NCBI GenBank assembly: GCA_014190355.1
Contig: BJGH01000001.1
Location: 1 to 64,000, forward strand
DNA length: 64,000 nt
Direction: 5' to 3'
Origin: Alphaproteobacteria bacterium
GTDB taxonomy: Bacteria > Pseudomonadota > Alphaproteobacteria > Rickettsiales > UBA1997
The position numbers were made by a program, and so were the translations under genes. Numbering within the stretch: the first letter of the stretch is position 1; each line of letters opens with the position of its first letter. The notes beneath the pieces are model-generated. The model was given only the letters and a program-made list of their open reading frames with translations. It made no database searches and was not told the DNA's origin. Shown piece by piece: positions 8,720 to 17,491 of this stretch.

Positions 8720-9098
8720 TAGTGAATTAATAAATTTTTCAATAGTTTTAGTTGAAATATAATTTTTAATATTTTTATAATTAAATTTATCGGGAATGCG
8801 TCAGAATAAAAAAACACCATTTTTTATTTATAAATGATTGTGAATATGACGCACACGCTTGGGTTTGTGTGGTGGTGATTCCCGATTTATTAAAAAAGAT
8901 TACTTGGTAAAGATTGCTTTATAAAAGCTGTTTTTAAATCTTAAAATAGATGACACAACACTTCATTTCACCTGAAAAAAAATATCTTCAAAGCTCAAGT
9001 TCAGCTAGTATTTTATCCAATTAAAATTTAATAAATTAACAAATATTTATTTTTATTATTTGCAAAAACCAATAGATTTTTAAACAGATAATTAACGA
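8694..9098. other. Gene-free stretch between ybdD and ychF
   Basis: Both flanking genes converge on this 405-base region. It holds the AT-only hairpin after ybdD, the 98-base structured element at 8789-8886, and then about 210 bases of AT-rich sequence in which I see no ORF, tRNA or clear terminator. Confidence 0.6.
8789..8886. ncRNA. Compact structured element, candidate small RNA or palindromic element
   Basis: A 98-base unit is closed by a perfect 9-bp stem, ATCGGGAAT (8789-8797) with ATTCCCGAT (8878-8886). Inside, GCGTCA (8798-8803) pairs with TGACGC (8847-8852). That helix holds a perfect 9-bp hairpin, AATAAAAAA with TTTTTTATT, whose loop reads ACACCA. A second branch pairs ACAC (8853-8856) with GTGT (8867-8870). 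The CACCA loop is complementary to TGGTG at 8870-8874 or 8873-8877, so a pseudoknot is possible. The unit is GC-richer than its flanks and lies between convergent genes. It does not match SRP RNA, tmRNA, 6S or a riboswitch that I know. The strand is undetermined. A Rickettsia-like palindromic repeat element is the main alternative. Confidence 0.4.
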
Positions 9099-10196
9099 TT
9101 AGTTATTAAAACGAAAATGAAAAACATCACCATCCTGAGTAATATAATCTTTTCCTTCCAAGCGCATTTTTCCAGCATTTTTTGCACCTTCTTCTCCGTT
9201 TAAAGATATGTAATCATCATAGGCTATAGTTTCAGCACGAATAAATCCTTTTTCAAAATCAGTATGAATAACACCTGCCGATTTTGGAGCATTTGATCCC
9301 TTCTTTACAGTCCAGGCGTGACATTCTTTAGGACCAACTGTAAAAAATGAAATTAGTTCAAGTAGACTAAATGCTTGGCGAATAATTTGCGATAAACCAG
9401 TCTCTTGCAATCCAACAGCTTTTAAAAATTCTGTTTTCTCTTCTAAAGATTCAAGACTAGCAACCTCTGCTTCAATTTGAGCGCAAATATTTAAGACTTG
9501 GAAATTATTTTTTTTAGCAAATTCTTCAACCATTTGCGAATATTTATTGCCCTGTAATTCGTTTTCTTTGAGATTACAAACAAACATCTGAGGCTTAAAG
9601 GTAATCAATTGAAGATTTTTTAAAATCTTCTCTTCGTCAGCATTTTTAATTTCTGTCATTCTTGCGCTATGACCATTTTTCAATACTTCTAAAACCCGTT
9701 TGGCCATATCAATTTGGATTGCAATTTCTTTTTCGGTTTTTAATTTTTTTTCTAAATTAGGTATTCTTTTTTCAAGACTATCCAAATCTGCAAAAATTAA
9801 CTCAAGCTGAATTAATTCAATATCACGAATTGGATCGACATTATTTTCAACATGCGTTATATTTTCATCTTCAAAACATCTTACCACATTGATAATTGCA
9901 TCAACTTCACGAATATGAGATAAAAATTGATTTCCTAATCCTTCCCCTTTACTTGCTCCTCTAACCAAACCTGCTATGTCAACAAATTCTATTTGATTAG
10001 CAATTATTTGCGCTGATCCAGCAATTTTTGCTAATTTTGATAATCTATCATCTGGAACATTAACTCTGCCGATATTTGGTTCAATAGTACAAAATGGATA
10101 ATTTGCAGCTTGTGCACTAGCAGTTTGGGTTAAGGCATTAAAAAGTGTAGATTTACCAACATTTGGTAGTCCAACAATTCCACATCGAAGAATCAT
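9099..10196 (-). CDS. ychF: Redox-regulated ATPase YchF (OBG family)
   Basis: This 365-residue protein is the universally conserved OBG-type P-loop NTPase YchF, which binds ribosomes and hydrolyses ATP rather than GTP. Seen here: the P-loop GLPNVGKSTLFNAL (residues 9-22), NYPFCTIEPN, the switch segment DIAGLVRGASKGEGLGNQFL, and in place of the GTPase NKxD motif the YchF-specific FVCNLKEN, which explains the relaxed nucleotide specificity. A coiled-coil insert lies near residues 155-195 and a TGS domain occupies the last 90 residues. The length matches the family (363). The gene is alone, divergent from mltA and convergent with ybdD. Confidence 0.97.
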   Translation of the reverse strand: MILRCGIVGLPNVGKSTLFNALTQTASAQAANYPFCTIEPNIGRVNVPDDRLSKLAKIAGSAQIIANQIEFVDIAGLVRGASKGEGLGNQFLSHIREVDAIINVVRCFEDENITHVENNVDPIRDIELIQLELIFADLDSLEKRIPNLEKKLKTEKEIAIQIDMAKRVLEVLKNGHSARMTEIKNADEEKILKNLQLITFKPQMFVCNLKENELQGNKYSQMVEEFAKKNNFQVLNICAQIEAEVASLESLEEKTEFLKAVGLQETGLSQIIRQAFSLLELISFFTVGPKECHAWTVKKGSNAPKSAGVIHTDFEKGFIRAETIAYDDYISLNGEEGAKNAGKMRLEGKDYITQDGDVFHFRFNN

Positions 10197-10393
10197 AATT
10201 AAAAGAATTTAAATGTTAAAAATTACAAAATTTTTTTTTGAAGAAATATAAAAAAATATAAAAAATAATAGAAAAATTTAATTTCATAGATACAAAATTT
10301 AAAAAAAATTAAATTTCTTTTGCTTTAATAAATTATAATTTCTATAAATTTGAAATAAATATTTTATTATTTTAAACTTAACTCTTCAGAACT

Positions 10394-11518
10394 ATGTTTT
10401 TTCGTTCAATTCTTATACTTTCTCTTTTGTTAACAACAAGTTGTTTATTTTCCAAAAAAGTTACTATTAAGGCTAAGAGTAATTTAAAATTAAAAGAAGT
10501 CAATTTTTCTGATTTAGATAATTGGAATGAAGATGATCATATTGAAGCTTTAAGGGCTTTTAGTCACTCATGTCGTAAATTCGCAAAAATGAATCAAAAC
10601 ATTGTTGTTGCAGGTCAATTAGGAAATATTACTGCTGGAGATTTTAGAGATGTTTGCGAGATTGCCGAAGTTTTAAGAAACCTTGGTTCAAAACAAACTA
10701 AAAATTTCTTTGAAAATTGGTTTCGTCCTTTTTTAGTTCAAGGCAAAAATGGTAATTCGCAAGGGATATTCACTGGTTATTATGAAGCAACCCTTAATGG
10801 AAGTAAAAATAAAACTGAAAAATATAAATATCCAGTCTATAGCAAACCAAAAAATCTTTTAGCTAATGAAGAATATCTTACGCGAGCAGAAATTGAAAAT
10901 GGAGGTCTAAGTAATAAAAAATTGGAAATACTTTATGTTGATGACAAGGTTGATTTATTTTTTGCTCATATTCAGGGCTCTATGCGAGTCAAAATGAATG
11001 ATGGTAGAGAAGTTAGATTATCTTATGCCGGAAGAAACAATCAACCATTTATTCCAATTGCTAATAACATGCTAGAAAGAAAATTAATTCCTCGATCAAA
11101 AACAAATTCAGCTGGAGTAAGAGAATGGCTTAAAGAAAATCCAGATGAAGCAGATGATATAATGAATATAAACAATGCCTATACATTTTTTAGAGTATTT
11201 GATGGTGAATATGTAATAGGAGCGCAAAGCGTTCCTTTAACTGCTAACAGATCAATTGCAATTGATGATGAAATAATTCCTTACGGCTCATTACTATGGG
11301 TTGAAACTAAACTTAAAAAAAGTAATGGAGATCAAGAAGATTTCAATAAATTAATGGTTGCACAGGACACTGGTTCAGCTATCAATGGATCTGTTCGAGG
11401 AGATATTTTCTTTGGCAACGGTAAAGAAGCTGAAGAAAATGCTTTTTATATGGCGAGCAAAGGTCAATATTTTATCCTATTGCCTATCAATATTGTTGAA
11501 AAAATGCTTGCAAATTAG
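10394..11518 (+). CDS. mltA: Membrane-bound lytic murein transglycosylase A (lipoprotein)
   Basis: This 374-residue product would cleave peptidoglycan glycan strands to 1,6-anhydro-muropeptides. The signal sequence ends in a lipobox LTTSC (Cys17), so it is a predicted lipoprotein. The MltA core starts with GIFTGYYEATLNGS near residue 126. The C-terminal 3D-type double-psi barrel shows SIAIDDEIIPYG, AQDTGSAINGSVRGDIFFG near 326-344, with the conserved aspartates. The length fits MltA. The next gene, a glycosyltransferase, follows 51 bases later on the same strand, so an envelope operon is plausible. Confidence 0.92.
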   Translation: MFFRSILILSLLLTTSCLFSKKVTIKAKSNLKLKEVNFSDLDNWNEDDHIEALRAFSHSCRKFAKMNQNIVVAGQLGNITAGDFRDVCEIAEVLRNLGSKQTKNFFENWFRPFLVQGKNGNSQGIFTGYYEATLNGSKNKTEKYKYPVYSKPKNLLANEEYLTRAEIENGGLSNKKLEILYVDDKVDLFFAHIQGSMRVKMNDGREVRLSYAGRNNQPFIPIANNMLERKLIPRSKTNSAGVREWLKENPDEADDIMNINNAYTFFRVFDGEYVIGAQSVPLTANRSIAIDDEIIPYGSLLWVETKLKKSNGDQEDFNKLMVAQDTGSAINGSVRGDIFFGNGKEAEENAFYMASKGQYFILLPINIVEKMLAN

Positions 11519-11569
11519 ACTCAATCTTTACAATTAAATTTAGTTATTTCAAACAATTTAAAAAATTCT

Positions 11570-12349
11570 GTGAAAATTTCAATAATAATGACTGTCTTTA
11601 ATGGCGAATCATTTCTTGATCAAGCCATTAATTCCTTTTTAGAACAGGAATACGATGATAAAGAATTATTAATTGTTGACGGAATTTCTAAAGATAGATC
11701 TCATGAAATTATCAAAAAATATGCTCTTCAAAATCCAACTCAAATTAAATGGATTAAAGAGCGAGATACCGGAATATCAAACGCTAGAAACATTGCGCTA
11801 AAATATGTTAGCGGTGAATTAATAGGTTTTTTAGGTTGTGACGATATTTTGCATAAAGACTTCTTTAAAAAACTTAGTTACTACCTCCAAATTACTGATA
11901 AATTTGATGTAATATACTTTAATAACTATTGCGTTGGCAATAGCTACTCATTTAACTTGGGATGCAATTATCCAATAACATTTCGTAATTTAATAAAATT
12001 TTGTCCTATTGTTAGCGGTGAAGCATTTTACTATAAAAAATCAATATTTGACAATTTTAAATTTAATGAACATAATTATTATAGCATGGATTATGAACTT
12101 AATGTTGCAATATCAACCAGCAAGAAGAAATATTTGTTTTTTCCTGTTAATATTGAAGCAGTAATTAATCGCGATACTGGATTAAATCAATCAAGTCTTA
12201 ATTCAAAAAAACAAAGGCTTGAATCAATTGCAGTCCAGTTAAAATATGCTGATAGTTTTTTTAAAAAAATAAAAATTATTATTCGAAGTAAAAAATTATT
12301 TTTTAAGAATTATCAAGCAATTATAAATTATCTAAATATTTTATCTTAA
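11570..12349 (+). CDS. Family 2 glycosyltransferase
   Basis: This is a 259-residue GT-A fold glycosyltransferase of family 2, WcaE-like. The N-terminal SIIMTVFNGESFLDQAI is the nucleotide-sugar binding strand. IVDGISKDRS follows, and CDD near residue 96 serves as the metal-binding DXD-type motif after ERDTGISNARNIAL. A single soluble domain with no transmembrane helix suggests cytosolic action at the membrane face. The start is GTG at 11570. It lies 17 bases before gmd, so it probably uses GDP-mannose, GDP-fucose or a related sugar to build LPS or surface polysaccharide. Donor and acceptor cannot be read from sequence. Confidence 0.85.
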   Translation: MKISIIMTVFNGESFLDQAINSFLEQEYDDKELLIVDGISKDRSHEIIKKYALQNPTQIKWIKERDTGISNARNIALKYVSGELIGFLGCDDILHKDFFKKLSYYLQITDKFDVIYFNNYCVGNSYSFNLGCNYPITFRNLIKFCPIVSGEAFYYKKSIFDNFKFNEHNYYSMDYELNVAISTSKKKYLFFPVNIEAVINRDTGLNQSSLNSKKQRLESIAVQLKYADSFFKKIKIIIRSKKLFFKNYQAIINYLNILS

Positions 12350-12366
12350 ACATAACATAATTTTCA

Positions 12367-13356
12367 ATGAAAAAAGCATTAATTTCAGGTATAACAGGTC
12401 AAGATGGCTCATATCTTACTGAGCTTCTTCTTGCCAAAAACTATCAAGTTCATGGAATAATCAGAAGATCAAGCAGTTTCAATACTGGGAGAATTGATCA
12501 TCTTTTTAATGATAATGAAATAATTAATAAAAAACTTTTTCTTCATTACGGTGATCTTTCAGACTCATCATCAATATCAAGATTACTTGAAAAAATTGTT
12601 CCAGATGAAATTTACAATCTTGGAGCACAAAGCCATGTTAAGGTTAGTTTTGATATCCCTGAATATACATCTGACATTGATGCTACAGGAACTTGTAGAA
12701 TTCTTGATGCAATTCGTGATACAAGAATTAATACCAAATTCTATCAAGCTTCTTCAAGCGAAATGTTTGGAAAAGTTCAAGCCATTCCCCAAACCGAATC
12801 GACTCCATTTTATCCAAGAAGTCCGTATGCCTGCGCTAAGCTCTACAGCCATTGGTTAACTGTAAATTTTCGTGAAAGCTACAATATGTTTGCTTGTAGC
12901 GGTATTCTCTTTAACCATGAATCTCCTCGTCGAGGAATTACTTTTGTAACAAGAAAGATAACTCATACTCTTGCTGAAATCATTGCTAAAAAAACTGATA
13001 AATTATTTTTAGGAAATCTCGATGCTAAAAGAGACTGGGGATTTGCTGGTGATTATGTTGAAGCCATGTGGTTAATGCTTCAACAAGACAAAGCTGATGA
13101 CTATGTAATTGCCACTGGTGAAACATATTCTATTAAAGATTTTCTAGATGAAGCATTTGGATATGCTGGATTAGATTGGAAAAAATATGTTGAAATTAGT
13201 GAAAAATATTTTCGCCCTGCTGAAGTCGATTTACTTATCGGTGATGCATCAAAAGCAAGGGCAAAATTGGGCTGGAAACCAAAAGTTAATTTTAAAGAAT
13301 TAGTAAAAATGATGGTTGATGCAGACTTAGAACTTCTTGGTGTTAAAAGAAAATAA
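12367..13356 (+). CDS. gmd: GDP-mannose 4,6-dehydratase
   Basis: This 329-residue extended SDR enzyme would convert GDP-mannose to GDP-4-keto-6-deoxymannose, the entry to GDP-fucose, rhamnose or perosamine. Seen: [19 protein letters not shown] at residues 4-22, the [12 protein letters not shown] phosphate site, catalytic threonine/serine region SSSEMFG, YACAK with the catalytic Tyr/Lys, and NHESPRRG for substrate phosphate. The length is slightly shorter than typical (about 345-370) but complete. It is the last gene of the mltA-glycosyltransferase-gmd run. The partner reductase (fcl or rmd) is not in the window, so the final sugar is unknown. Confidence 0.95.
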   Translation: MKKALISGITGQDGSYLTELLLAKNYQVHGIIRRSSSFNTGRIDHLFNDNEIINKKLFLHYGDLSDSSSISRLLEKIVPDEIYNLGAQSHVKVSFDIPEYTSDIDATGTCRILDAIRDTRINTKFYQASSSEMFGKVQAIPQTESTPFYPRSPYACAKLYSHWLTVNFRESYNMFACSGILFNHESPRRGITFVTRKITHTLAEIIAKKTDKLFLGNLDAKRDWGFAGDYVEAMWLMLQQDKADDYVIATGETYSIKDFLDEAFGYAGLDWKKYVEISEKYFRPAEVDLLIGDASKARAKLGWKPKVNFKELVKMMVDADLELLGVKRK

Positions 13357-13522
13357 GTTTTAAATTCGCTTACAAAAATGATTAACTAACTAAAATTATT
13401 AGCTTTAGTTCAAAGATAATATATTTAACAATAATCCTTGATTTCATTTAACTGCAAATTCTTTTAATTGAAATTATGATTTTATATTTTTTTTAAAAAT
13501 TTTATCAAATTTTTTTACAATT

Positions 13523-13909
13523 TTAATTTTCATAATTTCTAAATCCATAGCATGGAAGAATGATTTTACTTAGAAGAAATCTTTTTGAAGAAAACATATG
13601 ATTATCGAAATGTTTACTATCTTCATTGCAGTAATTTTCTAAACCTTGAAACTCTTCATCTTTAGCAAAAATATAACATTTTTTCTCAGTAAGATATTTC
13701 TTTATTTCACTGTTGCGTTTCTGTTGATATAATTTTTGAACTTCATCAAATGAATCTTGCGAAATACATCCAATAACACCTTGTTGTAAAATTACTTTGA
13801 AAGTAAATTCTTCATAGGTTTTTTGACCAGACTTATCTTCGCTAAATAAAATATGAATAATTTGCGTTATGATGAATGATAAAGCCATCATAATAATAAA
13901 CTTACTCAT
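13523..13909 (-). CDS. Small membrane-anchored protein of unknown function
   Basis: I do not recognise this 128-residue protein. The first 22 residues form one hydrophobic helix (signal anchor or uncleaved signal peptide). The rest is charged and contains four cysteines that could pair in the periplasm. It starts 3 bases after the lpxD stop on the same strand, so it is likely co-transcribed with the lpxD-virB11 group. Codon usage matches its neighbours. No family motif is visible. Confidence 0.65.
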   Translation of the reverse strand: MSKFIIMMALSFIITQIIHILFSEDKSGQKTYEEFTFKVILQQGVIGCISQDSFDEVQKLYQQKRNSEIKKYLTEKKCYIFAKDEEFQGLENYCNEDSKHFDNHMFSSKRFLLSKIILPCYGFRNYEN

Positions 13910-13912
13910 AAT

Positions 13913-14923
13913 CTATTTTTTTTGTGTTGAAGCAATTAATTGAGCATTAATGCGATGCCATTTTTTTATTGGAATGGCTGGAGAACCAGCAACAATCTCT
14001 TTACTTGCAACATCTCTCATAACACCACTCATTCCAGCAATTTTAGCCATATCGCCAACAACAATATGACCTCCTACGCAACATCCTCCTGCAATCTGGA
14101 CATATTTACCAACAATTGTACTTCCTGCAATTGCACTGCAACCTGCCATAACTGTTCCTTGACCTATTTTCACATTATGAGCAATTTGACAAAGATTATC
14201 TATCTTAACTTGATCAGCTATTTCAGTGTTTTCAATGGCTCCACGATCAATGCAAGTATTTGCTCCGATTTCAACATCATTACCAATCTTAACTATGCCA
14301 AGTTGAATAATTTTATGATTTATTCCTTTATCATGAGCAAAACCAAAACCATCTTGCCCTATTCTCACCCCTTGATGAATTATGCAGTTATTTTTTATTT
14401 CACAAAAACTCAAGGAAGAATTGCTGTGAATTGTGCAATTATCTCCAATTGAACAGCCATCCATTATAGTAACATTTGGATAAATAAGGCAATTATCACC
14501 AATCTTAACATTTTTTCCAATATAAGCATTATTGGCAATACGGGTATTTTTACCAATTACCACTGATGAATGAATATTTTGATTTGAAAATTCTGGAATA
14601 ATTTCTTCATAAAATTCGCTGGAAATTTGTGAATAAGCAAAATAAGGATTAGCGGTAAACAAGCCAATTACATGATGTGGTAATCGTTGAGAATATTTTT
14701 CTTCGATTAAACAAATACCTGCTTTGGTATCGACAAGCTTATCAAGATAATTTGACGATGATAAAAAAGAAATTTGATTTGACGATGCATTCTCTAGAAT
14801 ATTAATATCTAAAACTTTTAATGATAAATCAATATCTTTAGTTATCTTTGCGTTAGTTATTGCAATTATGCTAGCAATAGTTAAATATTCTTTTTTTTTC
14901 TTGAAAAAATTAGATTTAATCAT
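13913..14923 (-). CDS. lpxD: UDP-3-O-(3-hydroxyacyl)glucosamine N-acyltransferase LpxD
   Basis: This 336-residue enzyme adds the second hydroxyacyl chain during lipid A synthesis. The N-terminal domain (residues 1-105) has [11 protein letters not shown], the usual LpxD uridine-binding segment. A left-handed beta helix of hexapeptide repeats (I-G-x-N-x type) follows from about 110 to 310. The catalytic histidine lies in the [11 protein letters not shown] segment. The C-terminus is a basic helix. The length fits LpxD (about 340). Its presence implies that the cell makes lipid A, consistent with lptD at 26-28 kb. In many alphaproteobacteria lpxD follows bamA; here it follows virB11 with a 6-base gap, an unusual neighbour. 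Confidence 0.95.
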   Translation of the reverse strand: MIKSNFFKKKKEYLTIASIIAITNAKITKDIDLSLKVLDINILENASSNQISFLSSSNYLDKLVDTKAGICLIEEKYSQRLPHHVIGLFTANPYFAYSQISSEFYEEIIPEFSNQNIHSSVVIGKNTRIANNAYIGKNVKIGDNCLIYPNVTIMDGCSIGDNCTIHSNSSLSFCEIKNNCIIHQGVRIGQDGFGFAHDKGINHKIIQLGIVKIGNDVEIGANTCIDRGAIENTEIADQVKIDNLCQIAHNVKIGQGTVMAGCSAIAGSTIVGKYVQIAGGCCVGGHIVVGDMAKIAGMSGVMRDVASKEIVAGSPAIPIKKWHRINAQLIASTQKK

Positions 14924-14929
14924 ATTTTG

Positions 14930-15940
14930 TTAATCTTTCTTTTTGTTGAAGTTAGGATCATGCAAAGGTCTAAAATATACTTCAGAAATAAATCTTCTTC
15001 CCTTGTTACCTCTTTTTAACTGAACAATAACGTCAACAACGTTGCGGATATATGAAACAATCTCTGATGGTGTCATACCAAGACCGGCTTGCATAACCAT
15101 CATTTTCAATTGCTCGATTGCCATTAAAGGAGTATCGGCGTGTAAAGTTGAGATTGACCCAGGATGTCCAGTATTTATTGCTCTTAAAAATGAAAAAGCT
15201 TCTGTTCCCCTTAATTCACCAACAATAATTCGTTCTGGACGAAGACGTAAACAAGCTTCAATTAAATCCTGAGTTGTAACTTTCGATCTTCCTTGTCCGC
15301 CTTTTGAAGCTATTAAATGAACACGATTTGGATGCGAAGATAAATCAATTTCTCGAGCATCCTCTACAGTTATTAATCGCTCTTCGAAAGGAATTGATCT
15401 AATTACTGCATTGGTAAAGGTTGTTTTTCCTGTTGATGTTCCTCCTGAAATAATAATATTTTTTTTATATAAAACTGATCTTTGAAGAAATTCCTTAATC
15501 CGATTCAACTGCAAAAGTTTGGTTAGTATTAATGAATTTTTATCTTCAATTTCTCCAACTGAGGTTGAATCAAACATTCCCATTTTATCGTAGTCCTCAA
15601 GGGTCCATTTTAAAACTGATGGTTTACGAATTGAAATAATAACACAACCTTGTTCACAGGCAGGAGGAAAAACAATTTGAATACGAAACCCATTAGGTAA
15701 TGTAGCTGATAATAATGGCTCTTCTTCACTTAATCTTTGTTCAGTAGCTTGAGCAACAAGTCTTCCTAATGATTTTAGGTGATCAATATCAAAAGAAGGT
15801 AAATCTTCCTTAATCATATCGCCCTTTAACTCAACCCAGACTTCATGAGGTCGATTAATTGAAACTTCGTTAACACCATCTCTATCTAAGATCTGTTTTA
15901 AAGGTAACATAAATGAATCTAGTGCTGCAATGCTACTCAT
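14930..15940 (-). CDS. virB11: Type IV secretion ATPase VirB11
   Basis: This 336-residue hexameric traffic ATPase powers pilus assembly and substrate transfer at the cytosolic base of a type IV secretion system. Seen: Walker A GGTSTGKTT (166-174), the Asp box VEDAREI near 192, Walker B RIIVGELRG (237-245) and the His box GHPGSISTLHA (258-268). The N-terminal domain (1-110) matches VirB11, not PilB or GspE, and there is no zinc tetracysteine motif. It sits between the porin gene and lpxD, with gaps of 2 and 6 bases, and not beside virB8-virB10 or virD4, none of which are in the window. The VirB6-like genes lie 27 kb away. Confidence 0.95.
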   Translation of the reverse strand: MSSIAALDSFMLPLKQILDRDGVNEVSINRPHEVWVELKGDMIKEDLPSFDIDHLKSLGRLVAQATEQRLSEEEPLLSATLPNGFRIQIVFPPACEQGCVIISIRKPSVLKWTLEDYDKMGMFDSTSVGEIEDKNSLILTKLLQLNRIKEFLQRSVLYKKNIIISGGTSTGKTTFTNAVIRSIPFEERLITVEDAREIDLSSHPNRVHLIASKGGQGRSKVTTQDLIEACLRLRPERIIVGELRGTEAFSFLRAINTGHPGSISTLHADTPLMAIEQLKMMVMQAGLGMTPSEIVSYIRNVVDVIVQLKRGNKGRRFISEVYFRPLHDPNFNKKKD

Positions 15941-15942
15941 AT

Positions 15943-17430
15943 TTAAAAACTATATAAAAATCCGATTAAAAAAATATTACCACTATTGTTTTTAAATTGC
16001 GAAGCTTGATTGTCAAGACTTGTTTGATTAATTAAATTGCTTGCAATTGGTTGATTTACTTTAAAATTAAAATTTGTAATTTCAAGATATGGTGTAAGAT
16101 TTTTTGAATATTTATAATCTATACCAAATGAAGTAGCTTGGTAATAGTTCTTTTGAAAATTACTTTTAAGATTAGTTAAACTTGCAAAGAATGGACCGAA
16201 CTGATATGAAAGACCTAAAGTGTAATAAGATGGATTTTTATATTTCTTTTCTAAAGTCGAGCAGTCTTGTAAAGATAAATCAAGACTAGAGTTGTATTGG
16301 CAAGAATAAACGCCATTTTTTGCTTGCAATGACTTCAACCAGTTGCCATAAGATCCTGCAATCTTAAAACCAAAATAACTTAAAATTAACCCAAAATCAT
16401 AAGCAAACAAATCCTTTCTCTCAACCGCTATCTTACTTGCCGAGTTTTCAATTTGAGCTTTCTCAGCAGTTGAAGATATTGCCAATGAAAAATTATCAAA
16501 ATCTTCAGAATAATTTAAGCCAATTGCCAAAATATTTTTTAAATGAATGTCATCAATATCATGAGCAGTGTTTGCACTTAAGCCATTAAGATTAGAATCA
16601 TAAGCATAACTCAGACCATATTGAAAACCATTTATTTTTGGGGAATAATAATTTAACTTTAAAGCATCTTCAAAACCTTCGTAACTATCATCTTTAAAAG
16701 AACGAAAATTTGATCGGCTGAATGCTGAATAACCAGAATTGGATGAATCAAAATTATTATTTACTGTTCTTTGATAAAAACCTTTAGCATATCCACCATG
16801 TCCGATTGGCGATTGGGCAAGAGTAATAAATCTAGGCATTTTTAAATTTAAACATGATCCATTGCCAAATTGATTGCATCCAGGACTAGAACTGTTTGTA
16901 GGACTTGCTAGCATCGGAAAATTTACATATTGCAAATATTTACCATTAATACCTCCAGAACCCCTTGCAATTCGTGCTGGTCCAAATTTCATTTTTTGAT
17001 TAACCGCTTGATAATTACCAAATTCAAACCTTCCGATGTTACTTTGCGAATAAATAAAAGCCTGATCAATATTAGGACTTTCCTTGATTTTATTTGTAGA
17101 ATAATTAAATTCTGTTTTAAGAACTAAACCAATTTTATTATCATTTTTAAATTTATAACCTGATTTAAAAAAAATCTGAGTATCATTTCCAAAGCTAAAG
17201 TTATTAATTTTGTTTTCAGTTAAATTATCAGCGAGGATTTTATTGTTATATTCGCTTGATTGATTAGAACTTATCGCAGAAAAATTGCTATAACCATCAA
17301 TTAAATATATCAATTTTTTATTTGTAAATTTATGGTCAGCGATAAACTGAGCCATTGATGTTTTCTTGGTAAAACATACCAAAAAAATAAGTAATGAAAG
17401 ATTGGCTAAAGTTAAAAAAATTCTTTTCAA
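15943..17430 (-). CDS. Outer-membrane porin (beta-barrel)
   Basis: This 495-residue protein has a signal peptide of about 28 residues ending in MAQ, followed by alternating amphipathic strands and a terminal phenylalanine (FLYSF), the classic outer-membrane barrel insertion signal. The segment with IGRFEFGNYQAVNQKMKFGP resembles the constriction region of alphaproteobacterial and Rickettsiales-type general porins. It would let small solutes diffuse across the outer membrane. Loops rich in Asn/Ser are likely surface-exposed. The stop lies 2 bases before virB11, suggesting one transcript from a promoter in the 61-base gap shared with folC. Substrate specificity is unknown. Confidence 0.8.
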   Translation of the reverse strand: MKRIFLTLANLSLLIFLVCFTKKTSMAQFIADHKFTNKKLIYLIDGYSNFSAISSNQSSEYNNKILADNLTENKINNFSFGNDTQIFFKSGYKFKNDNKIGLVLKTEFNYSTNKIKESPNIDQAFIYSQSNIGRFEFGNYQAVNQKMKFGPARIARGSGGINGKYLQYVNFPMLASPTNSSSPGCNQFGNGSCLNLKMPRFITLAQSPIGHGGYAKGFYQRTVNNNFDSSNSGYSAFSRSNFRSFKDDSYEGFEDALKLNYYSPKINGFQYGLSYAYDSNLNGLSANTAHDIDDIHLKNILAIGLNYSEDFDNFSLAISSTAEKAQIENSASKIAVERKDLFAYDFGLILSYFGFKIAGSYGNWLKSLQAKNGVYSCQYNSSLDLSLQDCSTLEKKYKNPSYYTLGLSYQFGPFFASLTNLKSNFQKNYYQATSFGIDYKYSKNLTPYLEITNFNFKVNQPIASNLINQTSLDNQASQFKNNSGNIFLIGFLYSF

Positions 17431-17491
17431 TTATTTTTCTTTTTAATTAATATGATTAAAAAAAATCTTAATCGAATAATTTTAATTAGAA

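Noticed and set aside
8789..8886. Signal recognition particle RNA or tmRNA
   Set aside because: The GGAA-tetraloop domain with its flanking conserved bases is absent, and there is no tRNA-like end or tag-peptide frame.
13940..14452. Plus-strand ORF of 170 codons inside lpxD
   Set aside because: It lies antisense to clear hexapeptide repeats of LpxD and has Asn/Ser/Thr-rich composition typical of a shadow frame.
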